Assembly (NCBI GenBank): GCA_900708905.1
Contig: CAADRB010000026.1
Coordinates: 1,974,895-2,038,894, forward strand
Origin: Hymenolepis diminuta
Lineage: Eukaryota > Platyhelminthes > Cestoda > Cyclophyllidea > Hymenolepididae
Direction: 5' to 3'
Length of the DNA stretch: 64,000 nucleotides
The translations under genes and the position numbers were made by a program. Position 1 is the stretch's first letter. The number at the start of each line of letters is the position of its first letter. Of the stretch, positions 1 to 13,377 are shown in pieces. The notes under the pieces are model-generated. The model was not told where the DNA came from and ran no database searches. It was given only the letters and a program-made list of their open reading frames with translations.

Positions 1-1117
1 CATGCAGATGTTGAGGGTATTTGAGAAGCTAATTTAGGATTTATCTGGTACTGATTAGTAATTTTATTGATCAATACTCGAACATCACTGAGTCCTGTCT
101 TCAAGTTTGACACGAAAAGCGTGTAAAGAAAAAATGAGTCACGTAACCTCTCTTCCTATATTTTGCGTTCAAAATGTATAATTATCACCTAATTATTCAA
201 AATTCAAGGCTGCTCAAAGAAACAAGACGAAGCGAAAAATTATCCATGAATATTACTTACAAATCCCAACATTAAAAGTAAAGGCCGTAAAATAATGACT
301 CAATGTAGAGGTGGTATTGTCTCACAGAGCTATGTATCCTATCTTCCAATTCATACTCTCGATACAATCTTTTAGTAAACAGACTTACTATCATTAGGCG
401 CAAATTATCACATATTTTTATTAATTAGTTTAAATGCATTAGGCAGCAGAAGGAAGAGTGTAGTAGTTTTATTTGCGCAAGTATTTTATCCCAATTTAGA
501 ATGGGATTCCCTCCGGGTGCTAGATTGTTTATCTTACTGTTAGAAAGAAAATAAGAATTCACCACATGGAATTTCCCCCAATGAAAAAAGTCACTTTCTC
601 AATAAAATCTGTGCAATTAAGTGAAGGAATGTTTTCTTCTATCGGTATATTTTTATTCCCAAATAAAGAAGGAAAGTTCTTGTAATTGTATTTAATGGTA
701 TTCTCAATCGCAGTGAATTGGATTCAATCAGCTTCCGTCATGAACATAGACAAAAGTAAACGAATGACCCTCACTCCCTATGAAAGCACAAATGTGTAAA
801 ATGTGTAATGAGCTAAATGAAAACCAATCGGAATTTAAATATCTTTTCTTGACAATCAGTAAAATTGACCCCAACTGTCTTGAGAACTAATCTCCAATAG
901 AAATTAACTTCTCACGCATCCTAAAGACGTTAAGATCAACTTGCAACTTCAGATACGTTGATATTTTACCTTCCTACCTAATATTCAAAGCTATGCATCT
1001 TTATGTCAAGATCGTATCAGAAATACGAACATTAACTGATTAACTAATACTAATGATTTGGTCGCGTATGTAAATATGAATTAGAACCAACATGTTTTTA
1101 CTCTGTTTGCCTTATAG
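1..1117. other. Probable intron / upstream sequence of the calcium-sensor gene
   Basis: AT-rich sequence with no convincing exon. It ends in the pyrimidine-rich acceptor before the exon at 1118, so at least its 3' end is intron. No N-terminal calcium-sensor exon was recognised here. Confidence 0.5.
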
Positions 1118-4100
1118 AAAGATTGTCCAACCGGTCAGCTAAATCGACGAGCCTTCTTGGATATGTATACTCACTTTTTTCCTGATGGAAAGGCTAAAGA
1201 TTTCTACGCTCATCTATTTCGGACCTTTGATCAAGACAACAGTGGTCAGATTGACTTTTCCGAATTCCTTTCAGTAAGAGATTCTACTATGAATTTATTC
1301 TTACCTGTTTCTTTAAATTAAAACCTTTATCTATATTTTATCCATTATCTTATCGCACACAGACCCCAAGGGACCTTATTATTTTCATATCCACTTTCAT
1401 GAGAAATTATATTTCAACAGGCATATATATGATATCCTGGTATAACATTTATGACTTACATGCGCATAGTCATTTATAGCGAAAAAATATTTGCGCGAAA
1501 TATTCTCTGATAGGTTACCTAAATCCTCACTGTAATTTATACTCGTATCATGATCAGATTGAATGAAATTGAATTGAATATTTATGATCTGATAACTCTA
1601 AAGCTTATAAACAACATCAAATATTGTATAAATCAGGAACAGAGCAAAATAAGTTATTATGTGACAATCTGTGATGTAATAAAGCGATATTTTTTAATAA
1701 ATACATTATTGATTTATAAAAGATATTTTCTTGATACTCTTATAGTCTTCATATTTTCTGTCATTTAAATATTTTAACTTATGAAAAAGCCAAATTAATC
1801 TACCAACTTTTACTTTATACAGATTTCACGCATATCATCAACCGTGATCCATGTTTCTAAATGCCCTTATGCCAGTTTACCTTTATTAAATCATAGGATA
1901 ATTGCTTCTTATTAAAGATAGAACCGTTTTTATTAAACATAAGGATCCATGTCTATTTGTTAGTCACAAAAATGCTTCCAGGATTGCCGTTGTTATCAGA
2001 TTTTCGAACAGTCTAAACATGAGGAATTTATTGATCTAACTGGTTTGGTCATAATAGATTTAATTAGGTGATAAAGGAAAAATTTCTTCGAATGTCTATT
2101 TTGATCTGGTCAAAGAACTCCTGATAGCATATTGATTGTGAAAATCTTTTGATTAACCTGTATTAACCAGTGTGGTTGGGAATTCCAAGTATTACAAATG
2201 TTTAAACTACAGTCTCGCCGAACCCATTACTCTCACCAAGTATGAATTGGCCAAAATAACAAACGAGAAATCTTACCTTTTTTATAGCTTAAGCTGTGAA
2301 GAGATTTTCCTACTGATCTCACTTCAGTTGACTCGGCAAAATAAAGCCCTTTCATGCTGAATGATATTTGTTTTAACTATAAAATTAACTAGTTAATTAT
2401 TCCCGACAGCATTTAAGCAGCAATAACTGATACCCTGTTTAAAGGAGCATTAAAGCGTTAGATCTGTGTTTAGGGTTATAAGCATTCATTAGTCTACCCA
2501 ATCTCTCCCTCGCTAAGCAAAGTCTTTACCTGCCATCCCAATGCGTCGTGCATTTGAACACTGAGGTAATGGATTCTACAGATTGTGTGCAAAAGACATT
2601 AATTTCAGTGAGGTCAGTTGTTTGACCTTACCCCCTCCGGGGTTTGGTTTGGGTTTAGGTTAGCGCAGTACACCAGAACTGATGTGTGTTCCCAAATCAA
2701 TTTCAAATCCCCTTACCCCTACTCCCAAATACTTACACACAAGTTCTATTGCCTTTTGCTACGCGTTTGCATTTCCTTTTTAGGCCATCAGTATAACCCA
2801 AAGTGGTGGGCCGGAGGAGAAATTGGGACTTGCCTTTCAACTATATGATATCGATGGGAATGGGCATATTGAAGAATCAGAAATGAATGAAATTATTAAG
2901 GTAGGCTTTTTTACAAACGTTGATTTTTATAAATAACAAAATGAAGTTCGATTTCACTACGATTGAGGATTATAGTAATGTAAGGGTGTAATCCAAAATC
3001 ATAAAGTGTTATTAATCATTGTAGATATATACACCGATTTGTAACATGAATACTTTCATAATCTACCTGATGATTCATAAATCTCGTAATTACTCAGTAA
3101 TCAGACGGTGTGCTATGTTCATTAACTTAGTAATAATTCAAATTCAGAAAATGCAAAGGTTGGTATGTAAAGATCAGATGTTTTTTCGTAAAGCCAAACG
3201 ATATTACACTGTTTTGCCCTTGGTAAGTCTGATTCTACGCCATAATAATCTATTTGCACACTAGATATTGCTAGGCTACAATTGGCTCAGACCCAGGGAG
3301 AAGGATAGAAATGCAGTTACATCAAGACACTTTATATACCCAACAAAGGCTTAACATAAATGGATACGAGTCCTCTTGGTGATAGTTATGCGTGGAGGTC
3401 AAACACTGCTGGGTTTGCTCCAGATTTTTGCCCCAAAACGGTCATTTTGTCAGCAGCGGCATGCACCGGTAATTTAATTAGGATGATGAACGACTCAGAG
3501 ACAACCTGTGGGAATTACTCATCTCGAGACAAAACATGAACGCTGCTGCTTTGAGTCCTGTTTTGTCGGCTTCCTATCAGTTTTAAAAGGCAATCTATGG
3601 GATCATGTGATAAGATGGGTCATCATTTAATTCGTAGCAGTGTTTAAGAATGAGAATAGAGTTTCGGTCTGAACGATTGTGCACGTTGTGTACAATCTGT
3701 GAACAGAATTACAAATAAAGCGGTGGCAAAATGCGAGCTTTACCAACGCTAATGCTACTTTTCTGCCTAAGATGGGTTTTGGCAATTGCTCTACAAAATG
3801 TTTTTGAAAGGCTAGTGATTTATCTCAACTCCACATTTATCTACTTAAAAAAGTGTAGAGGTAAGATTTTTTTGAAGTCAAACAGAATAGATGAAGGTAA
3901 GGATTCTTCTACTGTAATTATATAAGGCCATCTACATCTTGGAGCCAAATTGAACAAATACTGGACTATTCAAGTAGGTAAATGGAGATTGATATTTCAG
4001 CCATCTGACTTGAATTGAAGTGATCAAATCAACAAATCAAAATGGAATTTAACTCTGTTATTTGGCACTTTTAGTCCTTATCTATTAGTAAAAATTTCTT

Positions 4101-6527
4101 ATTTGCGCAGCTGGTGACATGTTGTCAAAATCCTCTTCCTGACAAGGAGTCACATTCTTGTAGCAGTATCTCTTAACTTTGATTTACACTCAGTCAAAGC
4201 AAAAAATTGTACTTCTTTTAATTTGACTTTCATTACTTACGGCCATATAATTCCACAATCTCTTTCAAAGGAAAGCTTCCTTCAACTCTAATCATGAAAT
4301 GTTCTCTCCTGACTAATGTAAATACATATTGAAAAAAAGAGTTCATAGATACCTTTATAAGTACTGGGTATTTATTCTGTTTAATTATTTATTATTTTCC
4401 TCATCTGGACGCATAACAGTTTGAGTTTTTAAAACACATTTGGATTTCCATAACTATCTATCAATAAATATGAAAGAAAACTATCTTTTTCTTTATTAAT
4501 CTTAGGTCCAGTTTTAAATTCTACTGGCGGAGACAAGGAATACCTTTAATAGTATGGACATTTGCTTAACCCTCAACTGTTCTATAAGCAGTTTCTTTCT
4601 AGAACAACCTCAAACAAGGAGCTTGTTACTTCAAATTTTACCTTGATAATAAAGTAGAGTAAATAATAAATCGTGAAATTAAAATTGGATTCAGATTCAC
4701 GCTTTATATCTTTCAATACTCCCAATTTCTAATATTCTGAGTTTTAAATACGGAGATTTCTCTCGTAGTTTCCTAAGTGAATTCATGGTCAAAAGGTCTG
4801 AGCTTAAATTATATCCATTTCCTATAAAAGTGGGATGATGAATGTTGTATCTCTCATTCAGTTCTGTTCTCGATTAATCCCATTCAAAGTTAATATGTAC
4901 TATTATCTCAAATGAGGTAGACGACTTCCTAATCCAGGATTAGTTAAAGATGATCAGTTATTAAACGTTTGGGTTTTTCTGCTATGATATCTATTTCTTC
5001 TAGTCACAAAAAATTACAGCAGCATATGTTGAATATTGAAAACATCTGCAACCCGATGAACAGATTATTCTGCTCTTTGATACTCGCATATATACACCTG
5101 AATACTTGCGGTAAATATTCACCTCTTTACTAACCAAACTTGCAGCTGAAACATGGGCACACATTTCCTATGGAAATATATTGTCTGTATTCGGGAAAAG
5201 GAAAAAAATAAAAATTCTTACTTAAGCAAATAATTATAAAAGAAATATAAATAAGAAAATGAAATAACTATTATCATGATAATTTCAGTTAGTTTTTATT
5301 TTAAACCTTTATTAATCAATCGAATCATCACTGTTATATTCACTAATTAAATGAAAAAGCGCTAAGTACTTGCTCAATTAAAGTATCTACAGATTATCGA
5401 GTGCATTAATGCTTGAATGAAAAATATAGAAAAGAGAACCATTTCAGCTTATCTTCCCAGGTTAAAAGCTAAAGGCATGAAATAAACTGATATTTTTCTT
5501 TCGCTGACTAAAAGTAGGGAAGAAAAACTAATTAATTCAATAATACGTTTTATTCTGAAAAGCAAAGGTCATTCATTCGTAAAGTTAAGACTTTAATATT
5601 TGTTTTAATCGGAATAGGAATGATCTTCCTTCAATTTAGGGAAATCGCTTTTTCTTATATCATAATTTTGTCGTCCATCATACACGTGGCGACTCAGAAC
5701 TAAACACTCCGTAATGCAAAATCCGACGTCTTCTGTATTTAAATTTTCGTTTTTTATATACTAAAATGTATTCTGCGTGTGCAAAATATAGGTAAATAAC
5801 TCAGATAATAATCACATCTGATGCATACAGCCTATGAGACGTAAACTGTAATAGAGATGCATCATGCCGCTAAAAGTAGGATACAATATTCTCCGAAGCC
5901 GAGCGATTTTCTAATATAGTTTGCATAGATGCTCAGTTATTCCGGACTCAAATATTTTTGGAATGAGATATTCATTGCCCAAAATGAATCCGATTGCTGA
6001 ATTTAGTTTAGCTTATATAAAATTCGCTTTATGAACTGCATCAGAAGTATCAAATCCCGAGGTTAATCCTGAGTAATTGAAGACAGAACATAGTTTTACT
6101 TAAACAGTTCAATTAATTAGAACATTAAGAAGATATGAATTGTATTTAATATATGTGCTATGACACTTAAAAATAATAATTTAAGAACATAAAGGTCAAG
6201 ACAATCACAATTTTTAATGTATTTAATGATCACAAAATTGTTAATTAACTGTAAATTTTATTCATTACAAATATAGTCTTAAAATATTAACATAGGTATC
6301 TCATTCAACCGAGTAAACTGTCTCGTACATTTTGCATTTAATAGGCCATCTATCTTATGGTTGGTGAAACAGATCCAAGCCCTGAGAACAGTTCTGAAGT
6401 GAGAACCCACGCGATATTCAAGAAGATGGATCTCAATTCCGACCACGTTTTGTCCAGGGAGGAGTTTATTCGAGGCTGCATTAATGACGAACATCTCTAC
6501 AACCTTCTTGCAAGTGCTGGCTCTTGA
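1118..6527 (+). CDS. Neuronal calcium sensor / recoverin-family EF-hand protein, 3' part of gene
   Basis: Three coding exons, 1118-1273, 2784-2900 and 6345-6527 (stop TGA), all phase 0 with AG acceptors and GT donors, give the last 151 residues. Exon 1 opens with KDCPTG followed by a family-like helix and an EF-hand loop [12 protein letters not shown]. Exon 2 carries [15 protein letters not shown] and the loop [12 protein letters not shown]. Exon 3 carries AIYLMVGE and the loop [12 protein letters not shown], ending LLASAGS. This is the EF2-EF3-EF4 order of recoverin, NCS-1 and hippocalcin proteins. These are small Ca2+ switches, usually N-myristoylated, that regulate membrane targets. The N-terminus with the myristoylation site and degenerate EF1 is missing; I saw no matching exon in 1-1117, so it should lie upstream of the window. 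EF4 has His at loop position 6 in place of the usual Gly. A possible AATAAA is at 6869-6874. The family call is firm; the exact subfamily is not settled. Confidence 0.92.
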
Positions 6528-8980
6528 ACAAACAGACTTCCCTTGATATGATTCCTTCAAGTTGATATGATTTTCTTACCATTTCTTCTCCTCCCTCGTT
6601 TGATCCACCTCTGTGTTGTATAAATCATTTATTCAGTCAGTCTACCAACGCTCGGCCAGTTGGAAATTCTCATCTGGTATATAAAGCGTATTAAGTCCAC
6701 TAATGTGATGCTTTTTGAAAGTGGATCCTAAAACGTAGCGTTGGAGTACTTAATTAGGAAAAAATGTGCTCAGTTGTCCATCTCAGGGGAGTTTAGGGAT
6801 ATTGAAACAAATCGATGTACCTTTCCAAAATAGCAGCTGTTTATTTGAAACCTTAAAAGGAGAACTTTAATAAACCCACTAGATAAATTATTCATTTACG
6901 GATTCACTGGAAATGGATATTTCAAATGATTTCAATCGAAAGGAGTGGAAAGAACACATATTGAATTAGTAATAAAACATGTTAGCCTTTGACCAAAAAA
7001 CTCCGAAAACTGAAGTTTTCTCCATAATACGATCAGAAGAACGTTCTAAAATCTATGCAGCCGGAAAATGAAATTTAATTGGGGAGTTGTTGTGGCTTGA
7101 GGCAAGTCAGGAAGACATAAACGACTTAAGGGAATTGAAGAACTTTCTCACACGAATAATATTTCAACAAACCGCTCTTTTACCCTAAAACAATTACATA
7201 AAAAATTAAAATATGTCACTAACGGAGCTAAGAAAGCGCATTTTCCAACAAGCCAAAACATTTGAATTCGCATTAGAGAATCGGGTATGTTAAATAGAAA
7301 CGGCCAAAGTAGGCATTTTTCTCAAAGAATAAACTTGTGAAGACCTTGTAAGCGCTACAAAGCACGTGCTAATTCATATGTCTCCACTCCCCTAACTGTC
7401 TAGCCATGAAGTTTTTATGGTCGCTCATCAAACTAACAGAGGACAAAGAAAACCGTCAGCTCAATAAAGCGTATCATAATTCGGGCTGTATAACACAGTT
7501 TCCAAATTCGTGGTCTTTCATCCTCATTCTTGGTATCAAACATAATTTGTTATTCCTTTAATCCTTTGATTATCTTATTTGTAACTGTCTACAAAACCTT
7601 AAGACCAAATACATATCACTTTTGAACAACTTTGAGCTTGGAAATTCCCCTATTTTCATTCAATAATAAGAAATCTGCGTTGCAAATGAAAGAAATATTT
7701 TTCGTTACCATTTTTTCATAATTTCTAAATTCCAAACGATCTTTATGAGTGGGTAATAAATGTTTTTTCCTTAAGCAAAGTAAGTAATTTTTTCTTAAAA
7801 AAGGAATATATTAAAATCAACATGAATATACAGGTGATCGTAAAAATGCTCGCCATTACATGAATCAAACAAATTGATTTTTGGTGTCTTTTTTGCAGAA
7901 GGCGTAAGGAGATTTTATATAAAGAGAGTTTTATTTGTTCTAATGTGTCTTGAGCATCTGCCTGGAGCTTCTAAAGGCCACCTGGATTCCATTACAGAAA
8001 GTGTGGTCGTGCGTTGAATGACGACTCTTGGTAGTTTGGAGTGTGTACTTCTCTAATAATAAGCCCTCACTCCATCCAAACTTAGTTCTGACCTTTGGGG
8101 TCTGTTTATACCTTAACACGTTCTTGAATATTTAAAGGTTTAGGCAATATAAGTGGGATCACTTTTCACTTATCTTGCACTTTAGCATCCAATGAATTTT
8201 TTATTACTTTCTACTAACAATATTTTAGTAGAAATAATGAAAATTTATTAAATCTCTGAAAACTGCTAACAGAATTAAATCGATCAGTCGACAAGCCTCC
8301 AGCATAGTATACAGTGTCTCACTCATGAACCCGGGTGTAACTTAGTGAAATTCGAACATCGGAGTATTACGGTATAATTGTGCCTTATGCTGAAAATATG
8401 GAAGAAGTAAAACTTTCGATGCCCCAGCTTCAATACCTCCTTCCCCCTCCCATTTATTTTTTAATTTAATAGGATTACATCTCTTGTTCCCCCTATTGAT
8501 AGGCTTTCCCATGCCTAAACCATCAGCCGTAATGCTCACCTAATCAGATCGAAAGAGAAGTCCCTCCAATATAGGATCCCTACACTTTCATGACAAGGAC
8601 AACAACCACACTTTAACCTGTAAGAAGTCCTCTCTTTAAGACTGGATTCTTCGAGGTCCGCGCTCATTCGCCCCACCCCCTTCAGAAAAGAGCTAGACTG
8701 AAATAATGACAGTCCATCAACATCCTTCAATTCATTTCCTAGAAATACTTGCAATTTCTCGTCCTCATCTTTTTGCTACCACATTTACCACAGCTGTTAA
8801 AAGTGAAACGACTTTGCATTTTTATGGAATTAAACAATGAATTACTGATGTAACCCGTCAAGGAATTCCCCTCATATTACCAAATTTGAGAAGTCAGCAT
8901 AAGGACCAAAAAAGATCATTAATATAACAAAGATGAATCAGAACCCGGTGACAAATTCTTGAGACAGAGAGAATTTAATT
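6528..8980. other. Intergenic region between convergent calcium-sensor and aminopeptidase genes
   Basis: Two genes converge here, so both 3' UTRs should lie inside it. An AATAAA at 6869-6874 could serve the plus-strand gene. An ATTAAA on the minus strand at 8974-8979, just past the aminopeptidase stop, could serve that gene. A relatively GC-rich block at 8340-8755 is open on the minus strand and ends at a good GTGAGC donor (8534-8539), but the translation is not recognisable. The remainder is AT-rich without clear features. Confidence 0.4.
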
Positions 8981-11900
8981 TTACAAACGTGGGAGGATAT
9001 AAAAACTGACAAGCATTGACACTGGGGCTGCAGTCGGCATAGTACCAATACATCCCGAACTTCCTGCAATATCCAAGTGTGTATAGGGTATCTGTTTCTT
9101 CTCTGAGTCCAATCCGTGCTAAAATAGAGAGAAAGAGGAAAAAATTATGGACAGGTAAAGTCAGGAACATTGGTTAGAGACCGGAACTTACTTCATCGAG
9201 GCCGCTAGCAGTAATCATAAATGCGGCAGGGAACTGGTGCCCACGAGGAGTTGCACTGCTCGGAAGATTGTTACACTGAAGAATGTCTTCGTACTCCGTC
9301 ATCCCCTTAACCATTTCGTAGTCCTCTCGGCGCACAGTTGAAATCTTCAAGTGAAGCAAAAGGCAAAATTAGCACTTGGAATAGCTACTCATATTCACCA
9401 TTTAAATAGTAAATACACACCTCAGCCGGATCCGAAACTTTATCACCAGCCTTTTGCAGTTCGGCTGCGACATGCTTCTTGCGAGCTGGTCCATTATCCA
9501 TAACAGCGGTGTAACACTTATAAGCTCTCACTACATGGCCAGTGAGAGTGGCAATAGTGAAGAGGAATGGGTTGACAGCCTTCAGGGCTAGTTCTTTGGC
9601 TTCACACAGAAGATCAGTCATGACCATACGACCCTCAGCATCCGTGTTTCCAACTCTAATACGACGGCCAGCCCGTGAAGTGATGATTTCATCGGCGACA
9701 TAACCGTCACTTCCGATGCTATTGCGTACAAGAGCCATCGATCCACGCACACACAGTCCCTTGGGTTTGAGCAAACTCAAGGTCTTAAAGAAACCAGCGA
9801 CAGACGCTGCACCACCCTTATCACGATGCATTCCGGCCATATTACCACCGGCTTTAACGTCAATACCGCCGGTATCGTATGTGATACCCTTCCCGACCAA
9901 GAAGAGGGTAGTGTCGACGGTGGACTTATCAGTGTATTTTAAGTGTACAACTCGTCCGTCATGTCTAGGAACACCAGAGGCAGCGCGATTAACAGCAGCC
10001 ATCAGGGGATATTCCTTCTCGTAGACTTTTTTAACATCCATTTCGATTTCAGGGGTGTTGGCGAATTCCGCTTTAAGATATTCGACGATTCTAATGGCGG
10101 CCATCCTTTCTGGGTCAGAACCCGCAATATCACGGGTCACCCTTCGACCTTCTTCCATGGCATGGGCGATATGCAGGACCTTTTCGGAAGCACCGAACAC
10201 CAAGAGGGTGTCAAACTTCGAGGCCCTCTTTGGAATGGCTTCACGAATTTCCAGGGGCTAATTTTGATATTGAAAAAGTAAATTAGAAGGAAGGGCTTGG
10301 AGAATAACCCTCCATACATTTCCAAAATTGCTCTCTATTCTCATCCCCTGTGAAAACAATCGAGTTTTTCGTCCACAAAGGTGCAGTGACATCCATATAT
10401 CCGTGACACAAAACCCCTATTTGTCACGTCCAAATGCGTCTATTGATTCCCCTTTTCTATAACAGTCCCGTTTCAACAAAAGTACACTGCATTCATGCCC
10501 TCCCGCGCCTACTTGCTAAAATGACTCATAAACTGTTTTTGTAGTCCCACACGCACACGCGCGCAGACACGCTCGTCATACACCTGTTTCTATGCCGCCC
10601 TCTTATTGCTTCTTCTCAGTATCTCCCTTTAACTCGCTTGAATTCTCATTGCAACTTGATCAGTATATATTGACCTAATCAGCTCTTGGTGTTCCGCTCT
10701 AAAACTGTTGTTGCTGTTGTTAGTTCTTAGCTGCCAGACGTTAGTTGTTACTCTAACCCCAACAGACTATTCTCAAATACAATGTGGAGGTTATCTTACC
10801 GTGTAGAGTGCATAGAGAGCTCCAAGAATGGCATTAAGGATTGGATAATCATTCTGCATCCAAACCTCATCCCTAGGTCCCGTTGACAGTTCTCCTAGCA
10901 CAAGAAGTGGTTTTCGACAACCAATTTTATACGCCCTAAAAAAAATAAATTAATGAGCGTCATCAACCACCACTTTAACTTACTTGATGAGAGCGTTGTA
11001 GGCAGCATCGTAAATGTTACGACTATCAGCAGTATCGATATTCAGTTTCCCAGTTGGGGCATAAATCTAAAAGAATAAGGACATAAACTTTTGCTTTAAA
11101 TCAACAAAATTACATGACTACTGAATCAAACTAAGTAGAATACTCTATCTATATGAGTATAGTCCCTTCAAATTAGTATGGTGAATCCCAAATTCGTTAA
11201 AATGTGGTTTACAAGTCTCTGATGAAAACAAGCGTCTATCACCCCCACCTAAATAATCTGGTTGATTAAGTCGTTCAAAGAGCATTCACCCTGTGTCCTA
11301 GTATATCAATCAGAAAATGCAATGATGGGGAAAATTTCAAACCGCTCGTATTATAAATCCCGGATTACCATAACTTCATGACCATTTTCAAAGAAAACAA
11401 AATAATAAATTTTTCTTAATTTACCACAATTTTAGAGTCATATTATAACGGATGACCTACTTTTAAGTTCTGTAAACTACCATATGATCGATAAGAGCAG
11501 TCACGCAAAAATTAATGAACTCTATAGGGTTCACTTGGAAACAGATTAAGAAAGTCATGGTTAAAGACAACGATTATTGAAATCGAGGTCACAGGCAATT
11601 AAGAACAGCAAGTACAATATACCATCACTATAAGTCAATCAGCATGAAATTTCTCTAATTCAGTTGTCCATTCATTCGTTGCACCTGAAAGTGGGATGAG
11701 AAGGCACTGGGGGACTGAGCACCTCAAGCCATAGACAACCTATTAACTGGTAGATTCCTCTGTCCAGTATATGGGTGTTACAAGAGGATGGATGCGAAAT
11801 CACACGAAATCCTGTCACTCAAGTCTTCCGTATGAAGAGGAAGATGGAAAGAAGAAAGGATATATCTGAGGGTACTCCAACTCGAAAAAGACAATCAACC

Positions 11901-12795
11901 TGATGATCCTGAAACTCAAATGAAGTGGAATTCTCCAAATTCCCTGACTCTCGTATCTACTACCTAAATACTCCCTCTTCAACGTGAACTTCCACTTCCT
12001 GTGTGTTTGGAATTTTCCACATTTTGAAAAATTGTAAGGGTTTTCTTGCACCACGCCAAGGGAAATAAATAAGCAAGACCGAATACAGGAAACTGGCAAG
12101 ATTCACAACTTTGATGTTCATTAATTGGTTGATTTATTTAATAAAAAACTACCTAGATCTTAAGGACACAAACTAATCGTTCCTAAGACACAGTATGATT
12201 CATTACTAGTGAAATCCAAAATGTATGCGGGAAAATTAGTCACGCAGATTGCGATGAGTAACGACGATTGCCAGCTAACTAACTGATGAATATAACCACT
12301 GAGTCGTTTTATAATCTTAGCTGGAAATTTGACAATTCATAAAAAATCCTCGCCGGATCATCAAGGAAGGTTCCTATGATTCATCGGAATTAACCAGTAC
12401 AGTCAACTACCAGCATCACTGAATGTGCACGGATTTATTTATTTCGTGATATTTGATTTGTCAGACGTGTCACGAATGCAATCGTTTCTAAACCCTTCCC
12501 AATACTCATTTTGAACAAAGAGAATATACTAAGGACACTAAAGTTAAAATGTATTCCATCTCTAGTGCAGGAAAACCCAACAAAAAAGGTTACAACTCAC
12601 CAAACGCTTGGACTTGTGTTCAGGAAAGGCAAGCACCTCACAAGATTCGGAAATCTTCGGGTTCACCTCTTCGAATGCAGTCAGAATCTTCTCAATTCCA
12701 CTGAAAGGTTCTCCAAGAGAACAAATTCCGTCATTGACGAAGACAACGACGTCGCAGTCAGCATCAGCTATACTCGAACAAGCCTCTAAGTACAT
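8981..12795 (-). CDS. M17 leucyl aminopeptidase (W07G4.4-like), complete, six exons
   Basis: A zinc-type metallopeptidase that removes N-terminal residues from peptides, normally cytosolic. Exons in transcript order are 12601-12795, 10984-11066, 10800-10935, 9421-10257, 9192-9344 and 8981-9118 (stop TAA). All join in frame at GT-AG introns of 1534, 48, 542, 76 and 73 nt, giving 513 aa, close to the family's usual ~500-520. The start MYLEACSS at 12795 is the only Met after the in-frame stop upstream. Active-site residues in bovine LAP order are Lys261 (VGKG), Asp266 (YDTGG), Lys273, Asp284 (HRDKGG), Asp344 and Glu346 in NTDAEGR, and Arg348. All metal ligands and both catalytic residues are present with nearly canonical spacing. 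There is no signal peptide or membrane segment. The C-terminal PRGHQFPAAFM and THLDIAGS blocks are also typical. From memory it is closest to flatworm and nematode W07G4.4-type proteins. Confidence 0.96.
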
Positions 12796-12863
12796 TTCGA
12801 GAGCGTAAAAGTCGTTCAGGAAATGGTCGATTCAGCTTTTATACTACTTACTGTATCTTCCTA

Positions 12864-12943
12864 ATTGGTCAATTTACCCGCAACCAATAAGGTTGCTGCA
12901 AGATGTTGGCGTGGTCGCATTGACGCACGTGGTAACAACCAAT
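12864..12943 (-). promoter_or_regulatory. Candidate proximal promoter of the aminopeptidase gene
   Basis: Within 150 nt upstream of the start codon are three CCAAT boxes: one on the gene's strand (12864-12868) and two on the opposite strand (12884-12888, 12939-12943). A palindromic E-box CACGTG lies at 12926-12931. The stretch is less AT-rich than its surroundings. The motifs are seen directly; promoter function and the transcription start are inferred. Confidence 0.4.
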
Positions 12944-13369
12944 CAATCTACGACCTTAAATGCCCATCTGTGTTCCTTCCCAAAGCGCTCATGGCCTAGG
13001 CTTGCCGCATGATGGCCTATTTGGCAAGACTACCCTAAATGTGAAGTCTTATTTTAATTGGTGTGTACACCTAAAAATTTAATCGGAATATTGAAAAAAT
13101 TAGAAAATGCATTTAACACTGAGAAATGAGTGGCGCACTGTAGGAATAAAACATATTGAGGTTCCATTTATTAAGTCAATAAATGCCTTCAAGTGCTTCA
13201 GCTTGCTTTCACTTTAGCTTTTATTTAGGAAGCTTGCAATGTAACTAATGGATTCCTCACAGCTTAACATTGAGACGAACTGGAAAAATTCACAGGAAGA
13301 TTGGGCCTAAGCGACAGGACACAAAGACCGCTATCCACCCACGCGAATCTCCTAATGGATCCGCGTTGA

Positions 13370-13377
13370 TGACGTCA
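13370..13377. promoter_or_regulatory. Full CRE palindrome TGACGTCA upstream of the aminopeptidase
   Basis: A perfect 8-bp cAMP-response element about 575 nt upstream of the aminopeptidase start. It sits within a 10-bp palindrome, with CTAATG and CATTAG arms around it. CREB/ATF binding is inferred from the motif only. Confidence 0.35.

Noticed and set aside
2618..2848. Plus-strand open frame overlapping calcium-sensor exon 2
   Set aside because: It lies in the wrong frame; the correct frame gives the EF3 hand and splices cleanly.
6279..6560. 93-codon minus-strand open frame
   Set aside because: It is antisense to the last calcium-sensor exon, which carries EF4 and a natural stop.
9716..10281. 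Plus-strand open frames opposite the aminopeptidase
   Set aside because: They are antisense shadows of the conserved 837-bp exon 4.
12511..12808. Plus-strand open frames over aminopeptidase exon 1
   Set aside because: Antisense shadows of the exon encoding the aminopeptidase N-terminus.
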